Source: an uncultured Bacteroidales bacterium (lineage in GTDB: Bacteria; Bacteroidota; Bacteroidia; Bacteroidales; UBA932). From it: a DNA stretch of 64,000 nt. Every line of letters starts with the position of its first letter. Positions within the stretch are counted from its first letter, which is position 1. Positions 1-8,913 of the stretch are shown in pieces. A model generated the notes under the pieces. That model did not search any database and was not told the origin of the DNA. It saw only the letters and a program-made list of their open reading frames with translations. Both the position numbers and the translations under genes were made by a program. The DNA is taken from positions 1 through 64,000 of the forward strand of contig CAKUVA010000006.1 in assembly GCA_934693135.1 (NCBI GenBank), given 5' to 3'.

Positions 1-20
1 CACAAAGCAGGCGGAGCAAT

Positions 21-107
21 TTCCGTTCGGCGGAAACGATTTAATTCGAACAATTAGCTTCGAGAAAACGAATCGGTACGAAAATAACGTTTTATCCGTA
101 CGGAATT
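21..107. repeat. Paired palindromic intergenic repeat, locus A
   Basis: Two hairpin-forming units stand side by side. Unit A1 (about 21-53) has arms CCGTTCGG and TTCGAAC. Unit A2 (71-107) has arms CGGTACG and CCGTACGG around the core AACGTTTTA. The same pattern of a CCGWWCGG-type arm, an ACGTTTTA core and a second arm recurs at 59268-59350 and 63501-63589. The core reads on the plus strand in all three loci, and each locus lies beyond the 3' end of a gene. Arms vary by compensated changes (TTCGG with CCGAA, TACGG with CCGTA), so pairing seems to be what is kept. The function is unknown; a REP-like element or a terminator are both possible. Confidence 0.7.
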
Positions 108-140
108 AAAAAGGATGTAAAGTATATAGACATAAAACAA

Positions 141-182
141 GACATCAGCCAGTCCCTATACAATAGTAGATCAGCCGATGTC
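141..182 (-). terminator. Possible terminator of the surface-protein operon
   Basis: The nine-base arms GACATCAGC (141-149) and GCCGATGTC (174-182) can pair with one G-T wobble around a loop of about 24 bases. Read on the minus strand, the stem is followed by TTGTTTTATG. It sits just past the stop codon at 217, the last of the minus-strand operon. The loop is long and the T-run is interrupted, so this is a moderate call. Confidence 0.4.
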
Positions 183-216
183 TAAATATCTATCTAATAA
201 AGTCTAAAACAGACTC

Positions 217-1047
217 TCAATCTATGAAATTAAAAGTAGGGAAATGAGTTGCATCAGTTACAATCCCACCAACCATACGATCATAAGACATGCATGCAAA
301 CTGCTCCACTTTATTGGTGTTAAGATTAAGCTCAGTCACCTTCTCGCCCTTAAATGTAACATTCCTACAATTTATAGTTAAACCGCTGAACTGTTTTCTA
401 CCTGCAGAAATATCATCAGTTGTAGATGTATAGTCCTGAAAAAGGAAAAAGCCTTTCCATTCGCCTGGTGTAGCATTTTCAGGATATGTATAATTACAAT
501 CTGAAACATTTACAGTGAACCGTTTAGAATTAGTTTTATTGCTAATACGGACAGCTTCACCATTATCAGATAACGAGAATTCACATTTCTCAATATTTAC
601 AACTCCATCCACAGGCATTCCAAAAATAGATAAGGAATTATTGGAATTTCCAGAGAATTTGCAATTTCTAATTGTAACTGATTTTGGAAGTTTAGTTTCA
701 TCCAAATTAATTTCCAAACAATTATACCCATCTGTTGCTCCAGTAAAGTCAATACCATCAACAACAATAGGGCCGCTTGTATTCAAGTTAATACGCGCAT
801 TTGAATTAGACTTGGAGAAACTACCTACAAAATCAATGTTCTTCAATGTAATTCCATCTTCAGCACTAATTGACAGCCCAGAATCATTAACCTTTCCATT
901 TGAGATAAACACTGATTTTGCTGAAATAGTTGCTTTTTTATCTGCCTCACCACTCGCAAAACTTTCACCATTGAGGTTTATATCAAGGTTTTCATCTGTA
1001 AAACTTCCGTTAGCAACAACACTGGCCATACCATCAGCGCCTAACAC
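217..1047 (-). CDS. Beta-helix-like C-terminal half of a split DUF6562 surface protein
   Basis: The 276-residue open frame begins at a GTG with no visible ribosome-binding site and no signal peptide. The product is rich in Asn, Ser, Gly and short beta-strands with repeated NCxF/NVxxCxF-like rungs, the pattern of a parallel beta-helix. The neighbouring 765-residue protein carries the same kind of region fused after its DUF6562 domain. The frame stays open upstream to 1066 and so overlaps the end of the preceding gene (stop at 1053-1055); a shift of one base between 1055 and 1065 would fuse the two into one lipoprotein of about 580 residues. It is therefore probably the C-terminal half of a frameshifted gene and may not be translated alone. 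Confidence 0.55.
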   Translation of the reverse strand: MLGADGMASVVANGSFTDENLDINLNGESFASGEADKKATISAKSVFISNGKVNDSGLSISAEDGITLKNIDFVGSFSKSNSNARINLNTSGPIVVDGIDFTGATDGYNCLEINLDETKLPKSVTIRNCKFSGNSNNSLSIFGMPVDGVVNIEKCEFSLSDNGEAVRISNKTNSKRFTVNVSDCNYTYPENATPGEWKGFFLFQDYTSTTDDISAGRKQFSGLTINCRNVTFKGEKVTELNLNTNKVEQFACMSYDRMVGGIVTDATHFPTFNFID

Positions 1048-1052
1048 AGATA

Positions 1053-1964
1053 CTACTTGTATATATCATTATCTGGCGTTTTGAAAGCAGGAATAATTTC
1101 AACATTGAAAGTAGTCTGATTGGTAAGAAGATTTCCGAGAATGTTAGTGCGATAGTTAGCTTGAATAGGAGCATTTGGAGCAGAAATGGTCACAGACTCG
1201 GAATTAGACTTAAATGTCGCAGAGACATTGCTATTATGCTTCTCTGCCTGCTTTACCATAGGAAGAACATAATTCATGGCAAGCCACTTATAAGACGCAC
1301 CAGTCGCCTTCAATTCTTCAGTAGGAATATCTTTTTCTGTCAATGTCAATGTAACTTCATCTTTACCTTCCGCATTAAAAGTATCGAACATAGAAGCGAT
1401 AGCATCAGCGGTAAACGAACTTAATGCTGGTTCAAAGCCGGCATCCTTCGCAAAAGTAAAATCAAGTGTACCAAAGTTCACCTGAGCGAACGGACGATAA
1501 AGTTTTACTGTTTCAGTAAGAGGTCCTGTGACTTTTAGGGTTGTTACGGCATAGAATGCGTCACGGGTCTCATCATTAGCAGATGCTGAACCATAGTTCA
1601 TCTTCACATTTTTCAAGTCCGAGATATCATATGGAGCATTCTCTGCCTGCGCCCAGAACACGAAGTTATAGGTCTTGCCCTTTACAAGGGTGAAGTCCAC
1701 AGTAGTCTCCAAGTTCGTAAATAAAGCTTTCTTCTTAAGAGATTCCAACTGCGTCTTAGCCTCATCATTCTCATATACTGACACATACAGGTTCTTCGCC
1801 GTCGTACCGTCACCAATGGCCTTGGTCGCCATCTCACCAGGCAGCGCTGCCGTAAAGGTGACATCTACCATCTGTCCGTCAGGAACTTCCGTTACGGATT
1901 CCTTGTTGCAGCCGACTGCCAGCAATGTCAATGCAGCCGCTGCCAAATACTTGATTGATTTCAT
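1053..1964 (-). CDS. DUF6562 fimbrillin-like lipoprotein, probably truncated
   Basis: A 303-residue protein with a lipoprotein signal peptide (residues 1-19, lipobox LLAVGC, Cys at 19) and one DUF6562-type domain. Its landmarks are the early PGEMATKAIGDG segment, YNFVFWAQ, DAFYAV, RPFAQVNFGT and YRTNILGNLLT, all matched in the upstream 765-residue paralogue. The domain family is associated with Bacteroidales fimbria-like surface proteins; anchoring through the lipid is inferred from the lipobox. The protein stops right after the DUF6562 domain where the paralogue continues into a beta-helix, and the missing part lies next door in another frame (217-1047). It follows the 765-residue gene by 18 bases in the same operon. 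Confidence 0.8.
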   Translation of the reverse strand: MKSIKYLAAAALTLLAVGCNKESVTEVPDGQMVDVTFTAALPGEMATKAIGDGTTAKNLYVSVYENDEAKTQLESLKKKALFTNLETTVDFTLVKGKTYNFVFWAQAENAPYDISDLKNVKMNYGSASANDETRDAFYAVTTLKVTGPLTETVKLYRPFAQVNFGTLDFTFAKDAGFEPALSSFTADAIASMFDTFNAEGKDEVTLTLTEKDIPTEELKATGASYKWLAMNYVLPMVKQAEKHNSNVSATFKSNSESVTISAPNAPIQANYRTNILGNLLTNQTTFNVEIIPAFKTPDNDIYK

Positions 1965-1982
1965 ATTGATTTTATTTTTGTG

Positions 1983-4280
1983 TTATTCTACTGTCTGAAC
2001 AGTCTTATCATCAACTATTACAGTAAAATTTTTCGTTGGGACTTTCGGATTAACGTTATTCTTTCCTTCCCACCAAAGACCTTCTGGACTGAGATCATTT
2101 GCCTTAAAGCCTGTCGCAGTACTATTTGATATTGAGACATTACCATGAATACCAAATTCTGTATGCATCTGGACTGCAGCCTTATCGGTAGAAGAGTCAC
2201 TTGCCGTGAATTTACAATTCTTCACATTGAGATTATATTTTTTCGTATAACCTTCGCTATATAGGACAATCGCTTTCTGGACTGTGTCAAATGTACAATT
2301 CTCAACATTGACTGTTGAACCATCATATCCATAATAATTCAGGCAATACCCATCAAAGCCACTTGAATTTGTATTAACAAATTGACAATCCTTGATGTTC
2401 ACTGTGCCCTGAGCTAATATGCGAAACTGATTCTTGATGACGCAATTTTTGATCGTCATGTCTTTCACTCTGACCATCTGTGCGAGGCTAGCTTCAACAT
2501 ATTCGCATCCAGTGGCATTTTCAATTGTTACATTTTCAAAATTAACATCGCTGTCTTTAGGATAACTTCCAGCATTAAACTTGACATTACAATTTTCCTT
2601 TTTTGTTCCCACAACATTGATAGTCTTAGGAAATTTCACGTTAGGATCAGATTTTCCATCTGGCCAATTAAATACGCCTTCGGACAAATTGATTGTAGCT
2701 TCAGTCCCTGCATTAGCCGCATCATTGAGAGCTGCTGTGAGGCCTGCCTGGTCAGCAACTGGAGTGACATTTTCTTTAGTTACCACATAGTAGTCTCCTA
2801 CTTTTGTGGATTTATAGCCGTCAGCAACATAATTTTTCTTTGGATTTTCGGAATTATTATCAGATGGATCAAATTTATAGAACGAGCCTCCTGAAACTTT
2901 AGCTATAGCGACTCCCTCTTTCCCTGCTTTATCTATAAGATTGATTGTATAATCATAACCATTGCCCACTCCAGGCCAAGTTTGTGTCAATAAAAATTTT
3001 CCGCCCCTTATTTCTGCTGAGCCTTCTTGAACTTGAATAACAGACACGTTTCCAACAAACTCCCCATCCTCAATTATCAGATTGCCTGCACCCTTCACAT
3101 TAAAAACATAACAATCATTCTCTTTAGCCTTTATAGCGCCAGAACCTTTAATTATAAGACTTCCACCATCAATGGTAACAACTGCATTATTTATATCCCA
3201 TAAATCTACGGTATTCTCTATCTTATGACCATTCATATCCAATGTAACAGTCTTTCCTGAAGGGACACTAATAAAGGATTCAACATCTACATCCCCTATC
3301 AGTTTACCACTTCCACCATTGGCGAAAAGAGACTTGAGAGCAGTCTCATTAGAAATAATGTCTATGTTTTCATCTCCTCCAAAGCCAGGTTTAACTTCGA
3401 CATTGAAATCGGCATCAGATGTAAGAAGATTTCCATAAATGTTAGTTCTATAGTTAGCCTTGACTGGAGCACCAGGAACACTGAGAGCAACATCTTGTCC
3501 CTGAACTGTCAGTGTAGCAGCAACATCGCAGATATCTCCAGCAGTCGGGGCGAATACATAGTTCACTGCAAGACGTACATAGTCCATTCCGCCGATTGTA
3601 AGGACATCATTCTCTTTGCTTTCGGCCGAATCAAAAACAACATCTTTTGATTCAGAAAGTTCCCCAGTCATAGGAGCGAAAACGGTAGGCACATTCTTTA
3701 CCGTCACAGCAGCTTTTGCTCCACTGAAATCTATTTTTTTCTCTACAGATCCAGCCATCATCTTGTCAGCCGTAGCGATATTTACCTGCGCAAACGGACG
3801 TTTCAGTTCAACGGTCTTGCTGACAGGGCCAGAGATTGTCAAGTTCTCTACGGCGAAGAACGCATCACGATTTTCATCATTAGCTTCCTTATGTGTCGTA
3901 TAATCAGCAGTAATGGTCTTCAAGCCATCGGTACCTGAGACCGTATAATATCCTTCTTTAGGAGTCTGTGCCCAGAAGACGAAATTATATGTCTGATCCT
4001 TGATAAGCTGGAAAGACACTGTTGCCTTCCCGGCATTAAGTTTCGTTGACTGAACGCCAAGTCCTTCAATCGGGTTGGACTGGCTGTCAAAGACCTGATA
4101 GTAAAGCTTGGTCGCAGTCATTCCGTCACCTGTAGCCTTAGTGGCGACATTACCCGGTACATCCACGGAGAAGGATGCTTCCACCATTCCACCTTCTCCG
4201 GTCACCTGCTCTTTCGCACAGCCGACCGCGAGCAATGCCAGTGCCGCCGCTGCCAAATACGTAAATAGATTCTTGTTCAT
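1983..4280 (-). CDS. DUF6562 lipoprotein with C-terminal beta-helix domain
   Basis: A 765-residue protein with a lipobox (LLAVGC, Cys about residue 21), a DUF6562 fimbrillin-like domain over roughly residues 35-295 (YNFVFWAQTP, DAFFAVENL, RPFAQVNIAT, YRTNIYGNLL), and a long repetitive beta-rich C-terminus (about 305-765) with repeated NVENCTF/NVKNCKF-like rungs typical of right-handed beta-helices. It is probably a surface-exposed adhesin or fimbrial tip-like lipoprotein; that role is inference from the family. It is the third gene of the minus-strand operon, 32 bases after the FimB/Mfa2-like gene, and a shorter, apparently frameshifted paralogue follows it. Confidence 0.8.
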   Translation of the reverse strand: MNKNLFTYLAAAALALLAVGCAKEQVTGEGGMVEASFSVDVPGNVATKATGDGMTATKLYYQVFDSQSNPIEGLGVQSTKLNAGKATVSFQLIKDQTYNFVFWAQTPKEGYYTVSGTDGLKTITADYTTHKEANDENRDAFFAVENLTISGPVSKTVELKRPFAQVNIATADKMMAGSVEKKIDFSGAKAAVTVKNVPTVFAPMTGELSESKDVVFDSAESKENDVLTIGGMDYVRLAVNYVFAPTAGDICDVAATLTVQGQDVALSVPGAPVKANYRTNIYGNLLTSDADFNVEVKPGFGGDENIDIISNETALKSLFANGGSGKLIGDVDVESFISVPSGKTVTLDMNGHKIENTVDLWDINNAVVTIDGGSLIIKGSGAIKAKENDCYVFNVKGAGNLIIEDGEFVGNVSVIQVQEGSAEIRGGKFLLTQTWPGVGNGYDYTINLIDKAGKEGVAIAKVSGGSFYKFDPSDNNSENPKKNYVADGYKSTKVGDYYVVTKENVTPVADQAGLTAALNDAANAGTEATINLSEGVFNWPDGKSDPNVKFPKTINVVGTKKENCNVKFNAGSYPKDSDVNFENVTIENATGCEYVEASLAQMVRVKDMTIKNCVIKNQFRILAQGTVNIKDCQFVNTNSSGFDGYCLNYYGYDGSTVNVENCTFDTVQKAIVLYSEGYTKKYNLNVKNCKFTASDSSTDKAAVQMHTEFGIHGNVSISNSTATGFKANDLSPEGLWWEGKNNVNPKVPTKNFTVIVDDKTVQTVE

Positions 4281-4312
4281 AGTTTTGTGTATTTAATTGT
4301 TTATATTGTTTA

Positions 4313-5359
4313 TCAGCGTATCACTATATTATACTCACCATCAAAGTCAGGGTTTATCGCCACTCCGCCTCCGGTGTCCTGCATCAGGAAGCTGCCCTTC
4401 ACGGTGGTGAGCATGCTACGCTTCAGCGGGACCTCTATCGGAGCCGTCATTGACAATTGTACACCATTTTCATCATATAATCCTACAGCCACCATCACGC
4501 ATGATTCCTTACCATTCACCATCACATAGTCAAATCCAAGACGTGCTTCATGGTCATTGATTGTCTTTATGTCAGAGCTAAAATGAACGCCCGTCTTCGA
4601 ATCGCATGGTTTATTCTCCATCATATTGAAACTGCATGGCATAAAACCGGTGAACCAGAACTCAACCTTATATTTTTCCAAGTCTACAAGCGGTGATTTG
4701 GTATCATCTCCTCCATGGAAGTCATCAGGATACTGTCCATGTTTCTTCATCTCACTCATCACCTTCGTAATAAACTCCTGAAGGTCTGTCGCAACAAACT
4801 CAAACTTAGCCAAAGGACGTTCCATCGCTATTTCTCCACATACAGCAGGTACATCTTCACCATATCTCCGCACCGTAAGTTCTTCAGAACCTACAAAAGC
4901 ATCTCGGTAGTCATTGTTTCCTACATAGTCGCCTTGAAGAGAGATTTCCCTAAAATTCCTCGTATCATAATAGAAATCAGCGTCAGATCCTTTCACAATA
5001 AAATCCGTCCATACTCGGAATATATATGTTCCTTCATCTATCTTCAAGTAAAGTTCCGTATTAAGATTCGAGAGCTGGTCTTTCGTGAATACGTATCGAC
5101 TATATGGTTCGTCAGAATAACCGCCTCCAACCTTCCTGTATGCCTCCACGACATATCTAACCTCATATTCGCCAGCAAACGAAGAAGACCGCGTATCACC
5201 AGCATTGATCACAATGAACTGCGGAATGTCTGTATTGAAATCAAGATTCAGCACGACATCAGCAGGTGTAGATTCATCTGGCCATTCGTGAACAGCACAA
5301 GAGCCCAAAGAAAATAGAGCAATTATCATTGCAAGTATTTGTCGCCAGATTCGTCTCAT
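4313..5359 (-). CDS. FimB/Mfa2-like (DUF6562-related) lipoprotein
   Basis: A 348-residue lipoprotein: signal peptide residues 1-20 with lipobox LGSC, then the CAVHEWPD start common to this Bacteroidales family. Matching landmarks are the early RYVVEAYR, the FRVWTDF segment, DAFVGSEELTV, MERPLAKFEF and the late KRSMLTTVKGSFLM. In Porphyromonas and Bacteroides, FimB/Mfa2-type lipoproteins anchor or terminate fimbriae; the assignment here is by family likeness and neighbourhood. Its ATG overlaps the stop of the DUF3575 gene by four bases (ATGA, 5356-5359), so its translation is probably coupled to that of the upstream gene, which is frameshifted in this sequence. Confidence 0.7.
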   Translation of the reverse strand: MRRIWRQILAMIIALFSLGSCAVHEWPDESTPADVVLNLDFNTDIPQFIVINAGDTRSSSFAGEYEVRYVVEAYRKVGGGYSDEPYSRYVFTKDQLSNLNTELYLKIDEGTYIFRVWTDFIVKGSDADFYYDTRNFREISLQGDYVGNNDYRDAFVGSEELTVRRYGEDVPAVCGEIAMERPLAKFEFVATDLQEFITKVMSEMKKHGQYPDDFHGGDDTKSPLVDLEKYKVEFWFTGFMPCSFNMMENKPCDSKTGVHFSSDIKTINDHEARLGFDYVMVNGKESCVMVAVGLYDENGVQLSMTAPIEVPLKRSMLTTVKGSFLMQDTGGGVAINPDFDGEYNIVIR

Positions 5360-5925
5360 CTTTCCCTCCTCCTTCCGATGCCGAATCTATATGACAATGT
5401 TACTGCGGCATGGTCAATACCAATAAATGTTTTATGGTACGTTCCCTCATAAGGGCCATTTCTCTCGTTATAGAACCTATCGTATTTCGCATCATAAATT
5501 CCAGCACCTAATGAGAACTCAAGTTCCAGATGCTTGGATAATTTTGTACTATAGCCACTTACAATGCCTCCTCCCCATAACGGGTGATTACCACCAGCAT
5601 CTTGAATTCGCCAATCTCCATCCAACGCAAAATTATAATACGCCATGCCGCCATGAGCACCGACAAACCATTTTGCCGATTTCCCGGGCCACAAACGCAA
5701 TTCTGGTTGAAGCGCGAATGTCCTGAACTTCGTTCTATTGCTGAAGAAGTTCATCCCGGAATAATATATAGGTAATTGAAATGAAAGATGTGGGCAAATA
5801 TCTATTTCCAATGCGACATTGGATATGAGCATACACCACCCTATCGCATTGGTCTTAAGCCTCAAGTTTCTACTATACGAATCATATTCCCGCCTCGTAG
5901 CAGGCATTGGCAACATCCGAAGCAC
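5356..5925 (-). CDS. DUF3575 outer-membrane beta-barrel, C-terminal part of a broken gene
   Basis: The 189-residue frame starts at an internal GTG, but the same frame is open back to the G-tract at 6130-6139, adding about 65 residues with the family signature GGKAWNYIVRKFFPELRAF. The C-terminal part has alternating amphipathic strands (FALQPELRLWPG, WFVGAHGGMAYYNFALDG, LELEFSLGAGIYDAKYDRF, AAVTLSYRFGIG) ending in an aromatic-rich strand, as expected of a small outer-membrane barrel of the DUF3575 family. It lacks a signal peptide of its own. Together with the 6123-6581 frame it forms one gene of 407 codons if the G-tract has 8 or 11 bases. The stop overlaps the next start as ATGA. Confidence 0.75.
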   Translation of the reverse strand: MLRMLPMPATRREYDSYSRNLRLKTNAIGWCMLISNVALEIDICPHLSFQLPIYYSGMNFFSNRTKFRTFALQPELRLWPGKSAKWFVGAHGGMAYYNFALDGDWRIQDAGGNHPLWGGGIVSGYSTKLSKHLELEFSLGAGIYDAKYDRFYNERNGPYEGTYHKTFIGIDHAAVTLSYRFGIGRRRER

Positions 5926-6122
5926 AGCACAACTATCTTGAAGCGGAGAGAATTCCTCAACAGGAATAAAATCATCCTTAATTTCCGCATCTCCGGTGTC
6001 TGGATTTCGAACTCCGACTTGTACTATTATGGTAAACGCACGAAGTTCCGGAAAAAATTTCCGTACAATATAATTCCACGCTTTTCCACCCGCAAGACAC
6101 TCTAATTCAGATTTTTTAGAGT

Positions 6123-6581
6123 TTAGGCTCCCCCCCCCCGAAGAACAGCCGATACAGAGTCTTTAAACGGCATTTCTGACGCTTTCACTAAAAGTTCAAG
6201 ACCGCTCCAATCTTCGCTTAAATCATCGACTGTCACAACAGAACCAGGAAATTCCAAATTCGAATGAAAAAGTTCCATAATAGCTGCGCAACGCTCAGAT
6301 GATAACATTTTGTTTATTTCATGACTACCTTCCGGTGACGCACCTGCCTTGCAACTAACACTTATGATGCTGAACAAGTCAGACTGACTCTTGAAAGTAT
6401 TTATTTCTCTGAAGAATTCAGATGCACGACTTCCATTGGACTTATAAACAGAATCATATACGGCACTTCCCTGCCTGAAGTACAGTTTCAGGGTATCTGT
6501 CATCTGCTGTGCTACGGCTTGAACGCCAAATAAGATTAGCGACAGCAATATCATCAGATTACGTGCCATCAAGTAGTGCAA
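6123..6581 (-). CDS. DUF3575 protein, N-terminal periplasmic half (out of frame at G10 tract)
   Basis: A 152-residue frame; the more likely start is the second Met at 6569, which opens a clear signal peptide ending AVAQQ. After it comes LKLYFRQGSAVYDSVYKSNG and an ASPEGSxxxN segment with SSERCAA, the OmpA-like half that normally precedes the DUF3575 barrel. The frame runs through ten Gs and ends in RGGGA and a stop. Removing two Gs or adding one joins it to the downstream frame through SLNSKKSELECL into GGKAWNYIV, which restores the usual family architecture and length (about 400). In the present state the product would be a truncated, barrel-less protein. Confidence 0.8.
   Translation of the reverse strand: MHYLMARNLMILLSLILFGVQAVAQQMTDTLKLYFRQGSAVYDSVYKSNGSRASEFFREINTFKSQSDLFSIISVSCKAGASPEGSHEINKMLSSERCAAIMELFHSNLEFPGSVVTVDDLSEDWSGLELLVKASEMPFKDSVSAVLRGGGA
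6130..6139 (-). repeat. G10 homopolymer inside the DUF3575 gene (candidate phase-variation tract)
   Basis: Ten consecutive Cs on the plus strand (Gs on the coding strand) interrupt an otherwise intact gene. With 8 or 11 Gs the two halves are in one frame; with 10 the protein stops two codons later. Tracts of this length are classical sites of slipped-strand mispairing, and they are also classical sites of sequencing error. Confidence 0.75.
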
Positions 6582-6635
6582 TTATTACTGGTATTCTATT
6601 ATTTGGAGGTGGTTATCTGCATTTATCTCCACTGC

Positions 6636-6643
6636 GAAAGTTA
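6636..6643 (-). promoter_or_regulatory. Weak candidate -7 box for the surface-protein operon
   Basis: On the minus strand this reads TAACTTTC, one mismatch from TAnnTTTG, about 55-65 bases before the candidate starts of the DUF3575 gene. No matching -33 element was seen. Confidence 0.3.
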
Positions 6644-6675
6644 ATATTTTTTTTAAAACCAACGATATAAAAAAT

Positions 6676-6698
6676 GGGAAAATCTTTTGAATTTTCCC
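6676..6698 (-). terminator. Terminator of pfkA
   Basis: Perfect 8-bp stem (GGGAAAAT with ATTTTCCC) and a 7-base loop; on the minus strand it is followed by ATTTTTTATA. It lies 46 bases after the pfkA stop codon and separates pfkA from the surface-protein operon. Confidence 0.8.
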
Positions 6699-6743
6699 GA
6701 AAATATAATTTTTATCGACCAAATGTCTATTTTTCAACAAGCA

Positions 6744-7727
6744 CTATATGGACAACATAGCAAGAACATTGATCAGTTCCCTATCGATTGGCTTGTCTTT
6801 CTTGATAGCACGATCTATAGGCACATATACAATCTGGTCATCACTGATACCCACCATGACATTGCGCTGTCCCTCTTTCAGAGCTTCTATGCTGGCACAT
6901 CCGAGACGGCTTGCAAGAATACGATCGAATGCACTCGGCGTACCACCGCGCTGGAGATGTCCAAGGATAGTCACACGTACATCGTATTGAGGATATTCCT
7001 TACGCACACGATCCGCATAATACATAGCGCCACCATCCTTAGGACTTTCGGAAACGATAACGATACTACTATTCTTGCTCTTTCGGAATCCCCGACTAAT
7101 GAACTGCTCCAGCTGGTCCACATCAGTCTGATCCTCAGGAATAATGGCAGCTTCAGCACCTGAAGCGATGGCACTGTTCTGCGCCAAGAAACCGGCATCC
7201 CTACCCATCACCTCGACGAAGAAAATTCGGTCATGCGATGTCGCAGTGTCACGTATCTTGTCCACACATTCCACTATAGTATTTAGTGCAGTATCATATC
7301 CGATGGTAGAATCTGTACCATAAAGGTCATTATCAATGGTGCCCGGCAAACCGATTACAGGAAAGTCAAATTCACGCGCAAGATCCTGCGCACCTGCAAG
7401 AGAACCATTTCCACCTATTACAATAAGCGCATCTATCTCATATTTCACAAGATTGTCATAGGCTTTCTTGCGACCTTCGGCAGTCATAAACTCCTGACTT
7501 CTCGCAGTCTTTAGAATAGTACCGCCACGCTGGATAGTATTGCTAACACTCTCCGTGGTCAATTCTCTTATTTCTCCATGGATAAGTCCTTCATATCCCC
7601 TATATATACCCATGACTTTAAGCCCATTATATATGGCACTTCTCGTCACAGCTCTGATACAAGCATTCATTCCAGGAGCATCACCACCTGAAGTCAAGAC
7701 ACCTATTGTCTTCAATTCTTTTCCCAT
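6744..7727 (-). CDS. pfkA: ATP-dependent 6-phosphofructokinase
   Basis: Phosphorylates fructose 6-phosphate to fructose 1,6-bisphosphate in glycolysis (cytoplasm). The 327-residue length fits the bacterial PfkA family. Visible motifs: the glycine-rich ATP loop [10 protein letters not shown] near the N-terminus, the catalytic TIDND segment, the MGRDAGFLA substrate segment and GHLQRGG near the C-terminus. The frame is open further upstream, but the start at 7727 (MGKELKTIG) places the conserved GVLTSGG motif at the normal position. It is transcribed away from dusB and ends at a good terminator. Confidence 0.95.
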   Translation of the reverse strand: MGKELKTIGVLTSGGDAPGMNACIRAVTRSAIYNGLKVMGIYRGYEGLIHGEIRELTTESVSNTIQRGGTILKTARSQEFMTAEGRKKAYDNLVKYEIDALIVIGGNGSLAGAQDLAREFDFPVIGLPGTIDNDLYGTDSTIGYDTALNTIVECVDKIRDTATSHDRIFFVEVMGRDAGFLAQNSAIASGAEAAIIPEDQTDVDQLEQFISRGFRKSKNSSIVIVSESPKDGGAMYYADRVRKEYPQYDVRVTILGHLQRGGTPSAFDRILASRLGCASIEALKEGQRNVMVGISDDQIVYVPIDRAIKKDKPIDRELINVLAMLSI

Positions 7728-7784
7728 GTCAATAATCGGTTTTATAAAATCCTTTATTATCCCACAAAATTCAAGCCGTTTTTG

Positions 7785-7792
7785 TACTTTTG
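7785..7792 (+). promoter_or_regulatory. -7 box of dusB
   Basis: TACTTTTG is a perfect match to TAnnTTTG. It lies 21 bases before the ATG at 7814 and overlaps an upstream in-frame TTG at 7790, which argues against that earlier start. Confidence 0.6.
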
Positions 7793-7813
7793 CAAGTAAA
7801 CTTTGATAGAGAT

Positions 7814-8848
7814 ATGAAGATTGGAGATATAGATCTCGGCAAGAAGCCGATCTTGCTTGCACCGATGGAAGATGTGACAGATGCCTCTTTTAGAATTGTC
7901 TGTAAGAAATTCGGCGCTGATATGGTATATACCGAGTTTATTCCATCAGACGGGCTGATACGTGATGCAGCTAAGGCTATTGCCAAAATGAAGACTTCCG
8001 CTGAAGAAGCTCCAATCGGAATCCAAATTTATGGCAATGATCCTGATGCAATGGTGGAGGCAGCCAAGATGGCAGACAATGCCAGCCAAATCGCAGGAGG
8101 ACATGGGTGTGATATCATTGATATAAATTTCGGGTGTCCAGTCAGCAAAATAGCAGGTAGAGGCGCCGGCTCCGGAATGATGAGAGAGCCTGACAAGATG
8201 GTGCTAATAACAAAGGCTATAGTAGAAGCTGTACATAAACCTGTAACTGTCAAAACAAGACTTGGATGGGATGACAACTCGAAAATCATAGTTGAGCTCG
8301 CAGAAAGACTACAGGATACTGGCATAAAAGCACTGACAATACACGGAAGAACAAGATGCCAGATGTACAAGGGGGAAGCAGACTGGTCATTGATTGGTGA
8401 GGTAAAGAACAACCCGAGGATGTATATACCTATAATAGGTAACGGAGACATAAACTCTCCACAGAAAGCCAAAGAATTCTTCGACCGATACGGCGTAGAT
8501 GGAATCATGGTGGGACGCGCATCATTCGGGCATCCGTGGATATTTAGAGAAATAAAGCATTTTCTCGAAACAGGTGAAGAATTGCCGCCTATGAGTGTAA
8601 ACGATAGAGTAGCATTGGCCAAGTGGCATCTCAAGCTGTCGGTGAATCTGAAAGGGCCAGTCACAGGAGTTCTGGAGATGAGAAGACATCTTTCCTGCTA
8701 CTTCAAGGGCCTTCCAGACTTTAAGGAAACACGTGTCAAATTGGTAACAGTTCCTACTGCTGATGAAGTAGACAAAATCCTTGACTACATAGGCGAACGA
8801 TGGGGTGGATGTGAACTCACAGAGAGCACAAGTGTATATGGTTTATAA
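7814..8848 (+). CDS. dusB: tRNA-dihydrouridine synthase
   Basis: Reduces specific uridines in the tRNA D-loop with FMN and NAD(P)H. The 344-residue protein has the N-terminal APMEDVTD flavin-site motif, the catalytic-cysteine motif [15 protein letters not shown], the phosphate-binding [15 protein letters not shown] segment, and [18 protein letters not shown] near the flavin phosphate site. It matches the DusB branch by general layout. The start is set at 7814 because the -7 box covers the upstream alternative at 7790. A separate promoter box serves lpxK downstream, so this gene is probably monocistronic. Confidence 0.93.
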   Translation: MKIGDIDLGKKPILLAPMEDVTDASFRIVCKKFGADMVYTEFIPSDGLIRDAAKAIAKMKTSAEEAPIGIQIYGNDPDAMVEAAKMADNASQIAGGHGCDIIDINFGCPVSKIAGRGAGSGMMREPDKMVLITKAIVEAVHKPVTVKTRLGWDDNSKIIVELAERLQDTGIKALTIHGRTRCQMYKGEADWSLIGEVKNNPRMYIPIIGNGDINSPQKAKEFFDRYGVDGIMVGRASFGHPWIFREIKHFLETGEELPPMSVNDRVALAKWHLKLSVNLKGPVTGVLEMRRHLSCYFKGLPDFKETRVKLVTVPTADEVDKILDYIGERWGGCELTESTSVYGL

Positions 8849-8899
8849 GCTACATGATGTTATAGGTAAAATAAATTTTTCACATTCTGCCGAATTCAC

Positions 8900-8907
8900 T
8901 ATATTTG
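8900..8907 (+). promoter_or_regulatory. -7 box of lpxK
   Basis: TATATTTG matches TAnnTTTG exactly and ends only six bases before the lpxK ATG, which predicts a leaderless or nearly leaderless transcript. Confidence 0.55.
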
Positions 8908-8913
8908 CACACT

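Noticed and set aside
1055..1065. Programmed -1 frameshift joining the 303- and 276-residue frames
   Set aside because: There is no X-XXY-YYZ slippery heptamer or clear downstream structure, so recoding is not supported; a mutation or error is simpler.
515..1084. Long plus-strand frame of 189 codons opposite the beta-helix gene
   Set aside because: It is a mirror frame of the minus-strand coding sequence and has no promoter box or ribosome-binding site; protein content is unlike a real gene.
5788..6105. Plus-strand frame of 105 codons across the DUF3575 gap
   Set aside because: It lies opposite the continuous reading frame of the DUF3575 gene, which is open across the region on the minus strand.
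7790..7813. Earlier start for dusB
   Set aside because: The -7 box TACTTTTG covers this TTG; the ATG at 7814 starts the conserved N-terminus.
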